This document shows, in pieces, positions 42,613 through 49,696 of a stretch of DNA of 49,696 nucleotides. The stretch covers positions 1 to 49,696 of the forward strand of contig CANFVD010000007.1 in NCBI GenBank assembly GCA_947450345.1. The letters are read 5' to 3'. The notes beneath the pieces were generated by a model. That model had not been told where the DNA came from. It saw only the letters and a list, made by a program, of their open reading frames with translations, and searched no databases. This stretch comes from Actinomycetota bacterium. Lineage in GTDB: Bacteria > Actinomycetota > Actinomycetes > Actinomycetales > Microbacteriaceae. Within the stretch, counting starts at the first letter, position 1; each line of letters starts with the position of its first letter. The position numbers and the translations under genes are program-made.

Positions 42613-44040
42613 CTAGGGGAGGGGCTCTGCGTCAGACAGTTGCGAAACGAAGACTTTGCCCGGATTCAAGATGCCGCGCGGATCAAATACGCGCTTGATG
42701 TCTTCCTGCAGACGCAACTGGGTCGAACCGAGCTCGTCGCCTAACCAGCGGCGCTTGAGCACTCCGACGCCGTGTTCGCCGGTCAGTGTCCCACCCAGTG
42801 CGAGGGCGGCCTCAAAAAGTTCCCCGGCCGCTTTCCAGATGGTTTCTGACGGTTCTGGTGTGTCAAAGATGAAGTTGGGGTGCAGATTTCCATCACCCGC
42901 GTGGGCCACCACGGGTATCACGATGTCGTAGCGCTGCTCAATCTTCGCAATCTCTGCAAACATGTCGACGAGTCGGTTGCGAGGAACGCACACGTCTTCA
43001 ATCAACGTGGTACCGAGGGATGCCATGGCCGGGTGCAGACTGCGTCGAATTCTGACCAATTCAGCTGCTTCTTCGTCCGTGGCGGCAAGAGACACGGTGC
43101 CGCCAGAGTTCCGCATCACTTCCGAAATTGCCACGGCTTCGTCCTGAGCGGCTGCACCGTCGGTCTGAACGAGAATGTGCGAGGCCCCCGCTGGAGCCGG
43201 CTCAAGCTCGAGGTAATTGTGGACGGCGGTCAGTGCACGATCGTCGAGAAGTTCCATGATCATGGGCTGGAGTCCCGCTGCGGTTATTGCCGAACACGCG
43301 TGGGCTGCCTGGGTAATGGTGGGGAAGTAGGCGGAAAGTGTGGCTACCGAGCCGGGTACCGTGCGGTGGACACGAACAGTGGCTTCGACGATGATGCCCA
43401 ACGTTCCCTCTGAGCCCACCATGAGCGCCGTGAGGTCCAGGCCGGTGACGCCCTTCGCGGTCGACCGACCCACGCGAATCAGCTCACCGCTCGCGAGCAC
43501 GACCTGCAACGCCAAGACGGCCTCACGAGTAACGCCATACTTAGTACACATTAAACCACCGGCGTTGGTGGCGATGTTGCCTCCGACGGTTGAAATATCC
43601 CGAGAGGCCGGATCTGGAGCAAACCACAGGCCCTGATCGCGGAGTTTCCGGTCAAGATGATCGTTGATCACACCCGGTTGAACGACGGCATAGCGCTCGT
43701 CCCCGTTGATTTCGAGAATCTGGTTCATGCCGGCCAGGCTGAGCACAATCTCGCCCGTGCCGGCAAAGCTTCCGCCCACGACGCTCGTACCAGAACCGCG
43801 AGGCACCACCGGTATGCGGTTCTCGTTCGCGATGCGAAGTACGTGTGAGACGTCGTCGGCTGAGGTTGCATGGATCACGCAGAGGGGCGTGCCAACCGCG
43901 CTCAGGCCAGACCGATCCCAGCGCGCGGCTTCGAGGTCATCAGGCAGCGTCGAGACGGCATTTCCCACGGCCGCGCGCAACAACTCGAGAATTTGATCGT
44001 GTTCAGATGTTGCTGTGGCTTGGTTCGCGGTATCCGTCAC
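42613..44040 (-). CDS. FAD-binding oxidase of the glycolate oxidase GlcD type
   Basis: A 475-residue VAO/PCMH flavoprotein. The N-terminal FAD domain has VVPRGSGTSVVGG and STVGGNIATNAGGLMCTKYG. The C-terminal cap domain has VVAHAGDGNLHPNFIF and GTLTGEHGVGVLKRRWL. Family members oxidise D-2-hydroxy acids such as D-lactate, glycolate or D-2-hydroxyglutarate. No GlcE/GlcF partner is present, so it is a single-subunit enzyme. The GTG start lies 6 bases after TAAACT. It is divergent from an MFS transporter. Confidence 0.92.
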   Translation of the reverse strand: MTDTANQATATSEHDQILELLRAAVGNAVSTLPDDLEAARWDRSGLSAVGTPLCVIHATSADDVSHVLRIANENRIPVVPRGSGTSVVGGSFAGTGEIVLSLAGMNQILEINGDERYAVVQPGVINDHLDRKLRDQGLWFAPDPASRDISTVGGNIATNAGGLMCTKYGVTREAVLALQVVLASGELIRVGRSTAKGVTGLDLTALMVGSEGTLGIIVEATVRVHRTVPGSVATLSAYFPTITQAAHACSAITAAGLQPMIMELLDDRALTAVHNYLELEPAPAGASHILVQTDGAAAQDEAVAISEVMRNSGGTVSLAATDEEAAELVRIRRSLHPAMASLGTTLIEDVCVPRNRLVDMFAEIAKIEQRYDIVIPVVAHAGDGNLHPNFIFDTPEPSETIWKAAGELFEAALALGGTLTGEHGVGVLKRRWLGDELGSTQLRLQEDIKRVFDPRGILNPGKVFVSQLSDAEPLP

Positions 44041-44046
44041 GCATTT

Positions 44047-44052
44047 AGTTTA
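44047..44052 (-). promoter_or_regulatory. leaderless-type -10 box for the FAD oxidase
   Basis: Minus-strand TAAACT ends 6 bases before the GTG at 44040. Confidence 0.5.
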
Positions 44053-44077
44053 GAGAGCCTGCGGCCTCATGGTCCCA

Positions 44078-44097
44078 GGAGACGTTGAGACGTCTCC
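44078..44097. repeat. 8-bp inverted repeat, FAD-oxidase side of the divergent gap
   Basis: GGAGACGT-TGAG-ACGTCTCC is a perfect palindrome with a 4-base centre. It lies around the -35 position of the FAD-oxidase promoter. No T-run is present, so an operator is more likely than a terminator. Confidence 0.5.
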
Positions 44098-44129
44098 GCA
44101 GTCTTGCTCCACCGTTGAATACACAACCG

Positions 44130-44143
44130 ATAATGCACATTAT
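44130..44143. repeat. 14-bp AT-rich palindrome, MFS side of the divergent gap
   Basis: ATAATG-CA-CATTAT has perfect 6-base arms and stands out from the GC-rich surroundings. It lies about 57 bases upstream of the MFS -10. It could be a site for a dimeric HTH regulator such as a GntR-type protein. Confidence 0.4.
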
Positions 44144-44199
44144 GTCAGTTAGAGTTTTCAGCTCCCGTGAAGTGGCAAATAGACCCCCCTCCCCAGCCC

Positions 44200-44205
44200 T
44201 ACGAT
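44200..44205 (+). promoter_or_regulatory. leaderless-type -10 box for the first MFS gene
   Basis: TACGAT ends exactly 6 bases before the GTG at 44212, the same arrangement as at 20816. Confidence 0.5.
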
Positions 44206-44211
44206 GAAACT

Positions 44212-45423
44212 GTGCCTCCTCAGCCAACTCACCTCAACCGGACGAGATGGTTTATCGCACTCGTCGTCACGTTCGCGCTTAACGGCATCTTTTTTGCCAC
44301 GTGGGTGAGCCGAACGCCCGAAACCGAAGAAAAACTCGGGCTCACCACGGGTACGTATGGCATTTTCGCCATGGTCCTGGGTTTTGGGGCTCTCCTGAGC
44401 GTCATTTTCGGGGCACGACTTCTTGCTCGCTTTGGATCGCGTCGCGTTCTCGTGGTCGCCTTTGTGGGCATGTCCGTCTTTTTTGCCCTGACCGGTTCCG
44501 CCATCAGTGCAGGGAATCTCCCGTTTGCCGTTCTCAGCAACCTCGGAATGGGGCTCTTTTTTGGAATGAGCAACTTTGCCAACAACATCGAGGCCACGGA
44601 TGTCGATCGCGCTTCCCCGCGCAGTCTGCTGCCTCCGCTCCACGGCTCCTACAGCGCCGGTTTGCTCGTCGGCTCGGGCCTCGGGGCTCTTGCAATATCG
44701 GGAGACATGCCGCTGTGGCTCGATTTTGACGTCATTGCCGTCGTCACGGCTCTTGTGGGAGTGATCGCGACTCGGTTCATTCCGAAGGACGGCAACCTGC
44801 ACACGCCCGCGCACGACCACACCGGAACCCCTGCACCGGTCGCCACAAAGGCACAACGTCGCGCGGTGTGGCGCGAACCACGGACCCTCGGTCTCTCAGG
44901 CATTGCCCTCGCCTTCGTGCTGGCGGAATACGCGGCCGCAACCTGGCTTCCCATCTTCCTCGTCTCGGGTGGCATGACGCCCGAAGAAGGCGCCATTGGA
45001 TTTACCTGTTTTGCCGTGGCGATGGCTGCCGGTCGCCTCTTCGGAGGATTTGTTGTCGAACGCGTATCGCGACCGGTCTTACTCACGTGCCTGAGCATCG
45101 TGTGCATCGTGGGCATCGTTCTCGTCATGATGATGAGCATTTTGCCGCTCGCGTTCCTGGGCGCCACGCTCTGGGGACTCGGAGCGTCCCTGGGGTACCC
45201 CCTGGTGAGTGCGGCACTAGCCGAAGATCCGCTCCTGTCCCCCGCGCGCACGCGAGTTCTGCTCGTTTTCATGAACACCGCCATCCTGAGCGTGGGACCC
45301 GCACTGGGCGCGGTGGGACAGGCGGGCGGTCTCATCGCCGCCATCGCCATCCCCGCGGTGCTTCTCGTCGGCGCTGGTTCCGCCTCGCGAATTGCGCGAC
45401 CCCTCTCCCCCGCGCTCACCTAG
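44212..45423 (+). CDS. MFS transporter, YbjJ-like, first of a tandem pair
   Basis: A 403-residue major facilitator with about 12 helices and a cytoplasmic loop in the middle (residues about 190-220). The segment LPPLHGSYSAGLLVGSGLG is typical of the YbjJ-like MFS group. The substrate is unknown. GTG 44212 is preferred over GTG 44167 because of the TACGAT box. It is a paralogue of the next gene, 26 bases downstream. Divergence from the 2-hydroxy-acid oxidase suggests a related metabolite (inference). Confidence 0.88.
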   Translation: MPPQPTHLNRTRWFIALVVTFALNGIFFATWVSRTPETEEKLGLTTGTYGIFAMVLGFGALLSVIFGARLLARFGSRRVLVVAFVGMSVFFALTGSAISAGNLPFAVLSNLGMGLFFGMSNFANNIEATDVDRASPRSLLPPLHGSYSAGLLVGSGLGALAISGDMPLWLDFDVIAVVTALVGVIATRFIPKDGNLHTPAHDHTGTPAPVATKAQRRAVWREPRTLGLSGIALAFVLAEYAAATWLPIFLVSGGMTPEEGAIGFTCFAVAMAAGRLFGGFVVERVSRPVLLTCLSIVCIVGIVLVMMMSILPLAFLGATLWGLGASLGYPLVSAALAEDPLLSPARTRVLLVFMNTAILSVGPALGAVGQAGGLIAAIAIPAVLLVGAGSASRIARPLSPALT

Positions 45424-45449
45424 CCCCCGAGGCGTGAGAGTATGGCGCC

Positions 45450-46625
45450 GTGACGGGAACTGATGCCACCGCCGAAGCGCGACGCACCCGGGTTCTCTTC
45501 GTCTACTTTTTCATTTTCGGCCTGTGTGGCTCGTCGTGGCTGGTGCGGTTGCCCGAGGTGCGCAGCCTTCTGAATCTGTCAACGGCGTCGCTCGGACTTG
45601 TGCTGATGGCAGGCGCCGTGGGAGCCCTCATCTCGTTACTCAATTCAGGCTGGTTCATCGCACGCTTTGGGGCGCGGGCCGCGATCGTCGGCGGCTTCGC
45701 CGTGCTCACTGTTGCCATGGTGGTGACCGGAGCTGGTGCTGTGATCTCGTCCGTTCCGACAGTCGTCGTGGGCAGTGTACTCACGGGCTTCGCCTTTGGC
45801 TTGGGCGACGTCGGCATCAACGTCGAGGGTGCTGACGTCGAAAAGCGGGCCGGACGCACCCTACTCCCCCAATTCCATGGGGCGTATTCGCTCGGAACTT
45901 TTTCCGGGGCAGGTGTCGGAACACTGTGCGGGGCCGTTGCCATTGACCTGTTGTGGCAACAGACGGTGCTGGCTGTTGTTCTGCTCGTCACTACCGCCCT
46001 CACGCTGCGTCTTCTTCCTTCCGACACGGGCATTCATCGCGCAACGACGAACGAGCCGCAGACTCAGCGCACAAAAACGCGCCTCACCACACGACTCGTT
46101 TTCCTGGGTGTGGGTATCCTGGGAATCACTCTTGCTGAGGGTGCCGCCAATGACTGGATTACCATCGCCGTCGTCGACGACTTCAAACTGTCGGCCACAC
46201 TGGCCGGCATCACCTTTGCGTTCGCCATGACGGGCATGGTCATCATGCGGTTCTTTGGTGGCCGCGCGGTAGACAGGTGGGGTCGGGTCATCGCCCTGCG
46301 CGCCTCGGCCGCCGTTGGCCTGATTGGGGTTCTCACCCTAATTTTCGCGCCATCGATTTATGTGGCGTGGGTGGGCGCGGCGATGTGGGGCGCCGGCGTT
46401 GCCCTCGGCTTTCCCCTGTTCATTTCTGCTGCTGCCGATGGCGAGAATTCGTCAGGGCGCGTTGCCGTGGTATCAACGTTCGGCTACGTCGCATTCCTCG
46501 TTGGGCCTCCCGTGCTCGGCTTTCTAGGCCAAAGCTGGGGAGTGCTCAACATGTTCTTCGTAGTTGCCGGGCTGCTCGTCGTGTCGGCAATCTTTGCTGG
46601 CGCCGCCAAGCCCCTCAAGACTTAA
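45450..46625 (+). CDS. MFS transporter, YbjJ-like, second of a tandem pair
   Basis: A 391-residue MFS protein with about 12 helices. LLPQFHGAYSLGTFSGAGVG corresponds to the same segment in the upstream paralogue. Other shared features are the N-terminal RTR motif, the ARFG loop after helix 2, and RFFGGRAVDRWGRV before helix 8. The GTG is preceded by GAGTAT 6 bases upstream, a weak leaderless box. It ends convergently on the MoaF-like gene with a 4-base overlap. Confidence 0.88.
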   Translation: MTGTDATAEARRTRVLFVYFFIFGLCGSSWLVRLPEVRSLLNLSTASLGLVLMAGAVGALISLLNSGWFIARFGARAAIVGGFAVLTVAMVVTGAGAVISSVPTVVVGSVLTGFAFGLGDVGINVEGADVEKRAGRTLLPQFHGAYSLGTFSGAGVGTLCGAVAIDLLWQQTVLAVVLLVTTALTLRLLPSDTGIHRATTNEPQTQRTKTRLTTRLVFLGVGILGITLAEGAANDWITIAVVDDFKLSATLAGITFAFAMTGMVIMRFFGGRAVDRWGRVIALRASAAVGLIGVLTLIFAPSIYVAWVGAAMWGAGVALGFPLFISAAADGENSSGRVAVVSTFGYVAFLVGPPVLGFLGQSWGVLNMFFVVAGLLVVSAIFAGAAKPLKT

Positions 46626-47431
46626 ACGGGCTCTTGGTGGTCCCCGTAGTTGGAGAAGCCAAATTCAATGATCTCGGCGCCACCGGCAGAATTCTCGATG
46701 CGGTCATCGCCCGTGAGCCCAATGAACTTGCCCGTGCTTCGTCCGCGCGCGTAGTCGAAGAGGAACACAGTTCCGACAGGAATCTTCTCTTCACGCCAGG
46801 CGAAGACATAGAGGCCCTTTTCGAGTTTCCACGTGGTGGCCAACTCGGCCGCCGCGTGACCGCGCTGCTCACCGACGAGGTTGTGCCACACAAAGCGACG
46901 TGAGCTCAAGTAGATGTGTTCGTAAAGGTGGTTCACGCTGTAGCGAAATAGCGTCCGCTTACCAATGAGCTCGCGCGTCTCGTGAGGAAGCTCGGCACTC
47001 GTGATGCCGTCGACGTAACCGGGGTGGAACGTCTGCATCACGCGCGTCTCTGTGGTGAAGTTCTCGTCGTGGATGCGGGAATGCACAATCAGGGCCCATC
47101 CCGTGACCGGCTGGAAAATCAGGGTGATGGACTCAAGCTTGCGCGCCGAGATGCTGAAATCGACCCAGAATGCTCCCTCGCCGACGGCAACGCCGTCGTA
47201 GGACTCTTCTCCTTCGCCGCCCCACTCTTCGCCCGTGACCTTCCAGGTCACGCGCTGTCCGGCTGTGAAGCTGAACTCTGCGACTCCCCCGTCCGCCAGC
47301 TGCACGCTGTGCGTGTGCCCGGCAAGAGCATCCGTCTGTGGCAAACGATTGGTATCAATGCCCTCCGAGAAATCCTCCATGTTGCGCCACTCGGCGGATT
47401 CAACGAGGTTCGGTTTTGCTTCTGGTGACAC
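46622..47431 (-). CDS. MoaF-like protein (calycin-type two-domain)
   Basis: A 269-residue soluble protein that I match, with moderate confidence, to the MoaF family. The N-terminal half resembles the MoaF lipocalin-like domain ([56 protein letters not shown]). The C-terminal half has a second domain ending in [20 protein letters not shown]. No molybdenum-cofactor genes are in the window. A GTG start is used with AAGGGAG upstream. The function is unknown; ligand binding is plausible from the fold. Confidence 0.55.
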   Translation of the reverse strand: MSPEAKPNLVESAEWRNMEDFSEGIDTNRLPQTDALAGHTHSVQLADGGVAEFSFTAGQRVTWKVTGEEWGGEGEESYDGVAVGEGAFWVDFSISARKLESITLIFQPVTGWALIVHSRIHDENFTTETRVMQTFHPGYVDGITSAELPHETRELIGKRTLFRYSVNHLYEHIYLSSRRFVWHNLVGEQRGHAAAELATTWKLEKGLYVFAWREEKIPVGTVFLFDYARGRSTGKFIGLTGDDRIENSAGGAEIIEFGFSNYGDHQEPV

Positions 47432-47493
47432 GATGCACTCCCTTGTGGCGATGTCGACGGTGTAAACCTACCTTGCCAGACCTTGGGCTTGCC

Positions 47494-47499
47494 ATACTT
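47494..47499 (+). promoter_or_regulatory. weak candidate -10 box for glpK
   Basis: ATACTT, about 66 bases before the glpK ATG, in the MoaF/glpK divergent gap (47432-47565). No clear operator is seen there. Confidence 0.25.
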
Positions 47500-47565
47500 A
47501 GCCGTGAGCGCACGACGGATGAATCGACGCGCGCACACGCCAGGCCACCGGAAGGTATCTCCCAG

Positions 47566-49080
47566 ATGACCAAGTTCGTTCTCGCGATTGACAATGGCAC
47601 GACCAGCACGCGCGCGATTGTTTTCGATCACTCGGGTACCCGACGGGGAATCGCGCAAAAGGAGACAACGCAATACTTTCCCCACAGCGGGTGGGTTGAG
47701 CACGACCCGGTAGAAATCTGGGAAAACACGCGTGAGGTCATTGCGGGGGCCTTGGCCGACGCGCAGATTGCTGCCACGGACATCAGTGCCGTGGGCATCA
47801 CCAATCAACGCGAAACCACCATCGTCTGGGACCGCGCGACGGGAATTCCTGTCTACAACGCCATCGTGTGGCAGGACACGCGTACACAGAGCGTCGCAGA
47901 AGAACTCGCCGACGCCGGAGGCATTCAGCGCTTTGCACAATTGACCGGACTGCCCATGACCGCCTACTTTTCGGCGACCAAAATTGCGTGGATACTCGAC
48001 AACGTCCCAGGGGCTCGCGCCCGCGCAGAGGCGGGCGAACTAGCCTTCGGCACGCCCGATTCTTGGTTGCTGTGGAACCTCACGGGTGGGGTCTCGGGAG
48101 GCGTTCACGCGACGGACGTGACCAACGCGTCACGCACGCTGCTGATGAGCCTGCAGACCCTCTCGTGGGAGCCGAGCCTGCTTGAGACCTTCCATGTCCC
48201 GGCGGCCATTCTGCCCGCCATCCGGTCGTCATCCGAGGTCTATGGCACAGCCGTAGCGCCACTCGCCGGAGTGCCCGTGGCCGGAATCCTCGGCGACCAG
48301 CAGGCAGCAACCTTTGGTCAAGCGGCTTTCGGCCCGGGTGAAACTAAGAGTACCTACGGCACCGGCTGCTTCCTCATTATGAACACCGGCGCGAACATCG
48401 TGCGCTCGTCGAGCGGACTCATCACGACGGTGGCCTACAAACTCGGCATCGAGCCGGCACAGTATGCCCTCGAGGGTTCCATCGCCGTGGCCGGCTCACT
48501 CATCCAATGGCTCCGTGACAATCTCGGCATCATTCACGACGCGGCCGAAGTGGAGGGCCTCGCCACGAGCGTCGACGATTCGGGTGGAGCTGTCATCGTT
48601 CCCGCTTTTAGCGGGTTGTTTGCGCCGTACTGGCGGACGGATGCCCGCGGAGTCATCGTGGGGCTCACCCGCTACGTCAACCGCGCCCATCTCGCGCGTG
48701 CGGCTCTTGAATCGACCGCTCTCCAGACCCGAGATGTCGTCGACGCCATGAGCGCCGACACGGATGTCACGATTCCCGAACTTCGCGTCGACGGTGGCAT
48801 GGTCGTCAACGAATTCCTGATGCAGTTTCAGTCCGATATTTTGGGCATCCCGGTCGTGCGTCCCGCCGTGAGCGAAACCACCGCACTGGGGGCCGCATTC
48901 GCTGCCGGACTGGCAGTGGGATTCTGGAAGGATCTGGCCGAACTTCGCGAACTCTGGACCGAAGACGCTCGCTGGGTGCCGGTCATGCCCACCGACGAGC
49001 GCGATCGTCAGATGCGGGTGTGGCGAAAAGCCGTAACGAAGAGCCTCAACTGGATCGACGAGGATTCCCCCTCTCGTTAG
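47566..49080 (+). CDS. glpK: glycerol kinase
   Basis: A 504-residue FGGY kinase. The phosphate-binding [15 protein letters not shown] is at the N-terminus. [19 protein letters not shown] and WQDTRT line the glycerol site, and [14 protein letters not shown] and [16 protein letters not shown] are the ATP-domain signatures. It makes glycerol 3-phosphate from glycerol. The ATG (MTKFVLAID) has GGAAGG about 11 bases upstream; an open frame from 47338 is not supported. No glpF or glpD is adjacent. It overlaps trpD tail-to-tail by 4 bases. Confidence 0.96.
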   Translation: MTKFVLAIDNGTTSTRAIVFDHSGTRRGIAQKETTQYFPHSGWVEHDPVEIWENTREVIAGALADAQIAATDISAVGITNQRETTIVWDRATGIPVYNAIVWQDTRTQSVAEELADAGGIQRFAQLTGLPMTAYFSATKIAWILDNVPGARARAEAGELAFGTPDSWLLWNLTGGVSGGVHATDVTNASRTLLMSLQTLSWEPSLLETFHVPAAILPAIRSSSEVYGTAVAPLAGVPVAGILGDQQAATFGQAAFGPGETKSTYGTGCFLIMNTGANIVRSSSGLITTVAYKLGIEPAQYALEGSIAVAGSLIQWLRDNLGIIHDAAEVEGLATSVDDSGGAVIVPAFSGLFAPYWRTDARGVIVGLTRYVNRAHLARAALESTALQTRDVVDAMSADTDVTIPELRVDGGMVVNEFLMQFQSDILGIPVVRPAVSETTALGAAFAAGLAVGFWKDLAELRELWTEDARWVPVMPTDERDRQMRVWRKAVTKSLNWIDEDSPSR

Positions 49081-49696
49081 GCCAGGCGCGAGGTCGCCTC
49101 TGCCCACTTGGCGAGTTTGCGGGTCGCAGCTCCCGAATCAATTGCTTCAGCGGCGCGAGCCATAGCTGTGGTCAGTCGTTCAGCGATGTGCGTGTCGGAG
49201 GCATCGGGACGGTCGATGAGATCAAAGGCGACCATGCCGGCGGCGGCATTCAGCACAACGATGTCTCGCACGGCACCCGCTTTACCCGCAAACGTTTCCC
49301 GCGCAATCGCAGCGTTTTCCGCTGGCGTGCCGCCGCGAATGTCGTCCAGGGTTGCCGGAGCAATACCCAGCTCGCGGGGATCAATATCGTGCTCAACGAC
49401 CCGTCCACGATTCACTTCCCACATGTGTGAGTGTCCTGCGGTGCTGAGCTCATCCAGGCCTTCGTCACCACGGAAAACCAGTGCCGACGCGTCCCGGCTT
49501 TGCAGCACCCCGACAATGAGGGGAACGCGCTCAAGGCTCGCCACCCCAATGGCATTCGCATCGGGCCGAGCGGGATTGCACAACGGACCGAGGATATTGA
49601 AAACCGTGGGGATGCCCATCTCGGTGCGAGCGGTTGCCGCATGGCGGAATCCCGGATGAAATGCTGCCGCGAACGCAAAAACGATTCCGACCTCGG
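49077..49696 (-). CDS. trpD: anthranilate phosphoribosyltransferase, C-terminal part
   Basis: The gene runs off the right edge; about 205 C-terminal residues are present, including [15 protein letters not shown] at the edge, then [27 protein letters not shown] and the C-terminal helices ([11 protein letters not shown]). These are TrpD signatures. It joins phosphoribosyl pyrophosphate and anthranilate in tryptophan synthesis. The N-terminal GTGGD motif lies outside. No other trp gene is visible. Confidence 0.95.
   Translation of the reverse strand, partial: EVGIVFAFAAAFHPGFRHAATARTEMGIPTVFNILGPLCNPARPDANAIGVASLERVPLIVGVLQSRDASALVFRGDEGLDELSTAGHSHMWEVNRGRVVEHDIDPRELGIAPATLDDIRGGTPAENAAIARETFAGKAGAVRDIVVLNAAAGMVAFDLIDRPDASDTHIAERLTTAMARAAEAIDSGAATRKLAKWAEATSRLA

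Noticed and set aside
47338-47565. An N-terminal extension of glycerol kinase by 76 codons.
   Set aside because: The extension is cysteine- and arginine-rich, overlaps the MoaF-like gene and lies before the GGAAGG site; FGGY kinases begin at the MTKFVLAID position.

Overview
This window is a slice of an actinobacterial chromosome, most likely from the family Microbacteriaceae. That placement is inferred from gene order and protein character, not from a database search. Base composition looks GC-rich, roughly 60% by eye. Lineage markers are OpcA next to G6PD, RbpA, PafB/PafC, HelY, a DUF3099 protein, and the order trmI–FKBP–pafB–pafC–tatA–tatC–helY. I see no insertion sequence, prophage, CRISPR array, integrase or toxin/defence cassette, and no broken gene. 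With the starts chosen here, no gene-free stretch exceeds 300 bases; the longest are 10999-11281 and 13129-13368, both divergent promoter regions.

Region 1 (1-11000) is central carbon metabolism. A rightward glycolytic run (gap end, pgk, tpiA, secG, a cysteine-free RbpA paralogue) meets a leftward oxidative and non-oxidative pentose phosphate run (tkt, tal, pgi, zwf, opcA, pgl). Several junctions are 4-base stop/start overlaps, so these genes are probably co-translated. Region 2 (11000-17450) holds heme A synthesis (ctaB, ctaA) and a SUF iron-sulfur operon (sufB, sufD, a Rieske ferredoxin, sufC, a sufT-like gene) ending at a strong terminator. Two inverted repeats in the divergent gaps look like operators.

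Region 3 (17450-29500) is a mosaic of short, often single-gene units: bioY, SURF1 and DUF3099, fabG, serB, an ABC ATPase, rpmE2, a DEDDh exonuclease, an alpha/beta hydrolase with a glycosyltransferase, a sirtuin, an rRNA/tRNA methyltransferase, a D-Ala-D-Ala carboxypeptidase, an LRV-repeat protein, tRNA-Leu(GAG) and a PAC2 protein. Many starts here sit 6-8 bases after a TANNNT hexamer, the signature of leaderless mRNAs.

Region 4 (29480-39750) is the conserved block HAD–trmI–FKBP lipoprotein–pafB–pafC–tatA–tatC–helY–lnt, with the zinc-type RbpA convergent at its end. The Pup/proteasome genes that often lie between trmI and pafB in Actinobacteria are absent. Region 5 (39840-49696) carries a phosphodiesterase, an unusual SDR, a Nudix protein, an HdeD-like membrane protein, a GlcD-type FAD oxidase divergent from two tandem MFS transporters, a MoaF-like protein, glycerol kinase and the end of trpD. 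The GDPD and GlpK could together supply glycerol 3-phosphate.

I did not find a clearly new multi-gene system. The most promising leads are regulatory: the ctaA/sufB palindrome and structured sufB leader, the tkt/ctaB repeat, the paired palindromes at 44078-44143, the RbpA pair, and the recurrent leaderless promoters.
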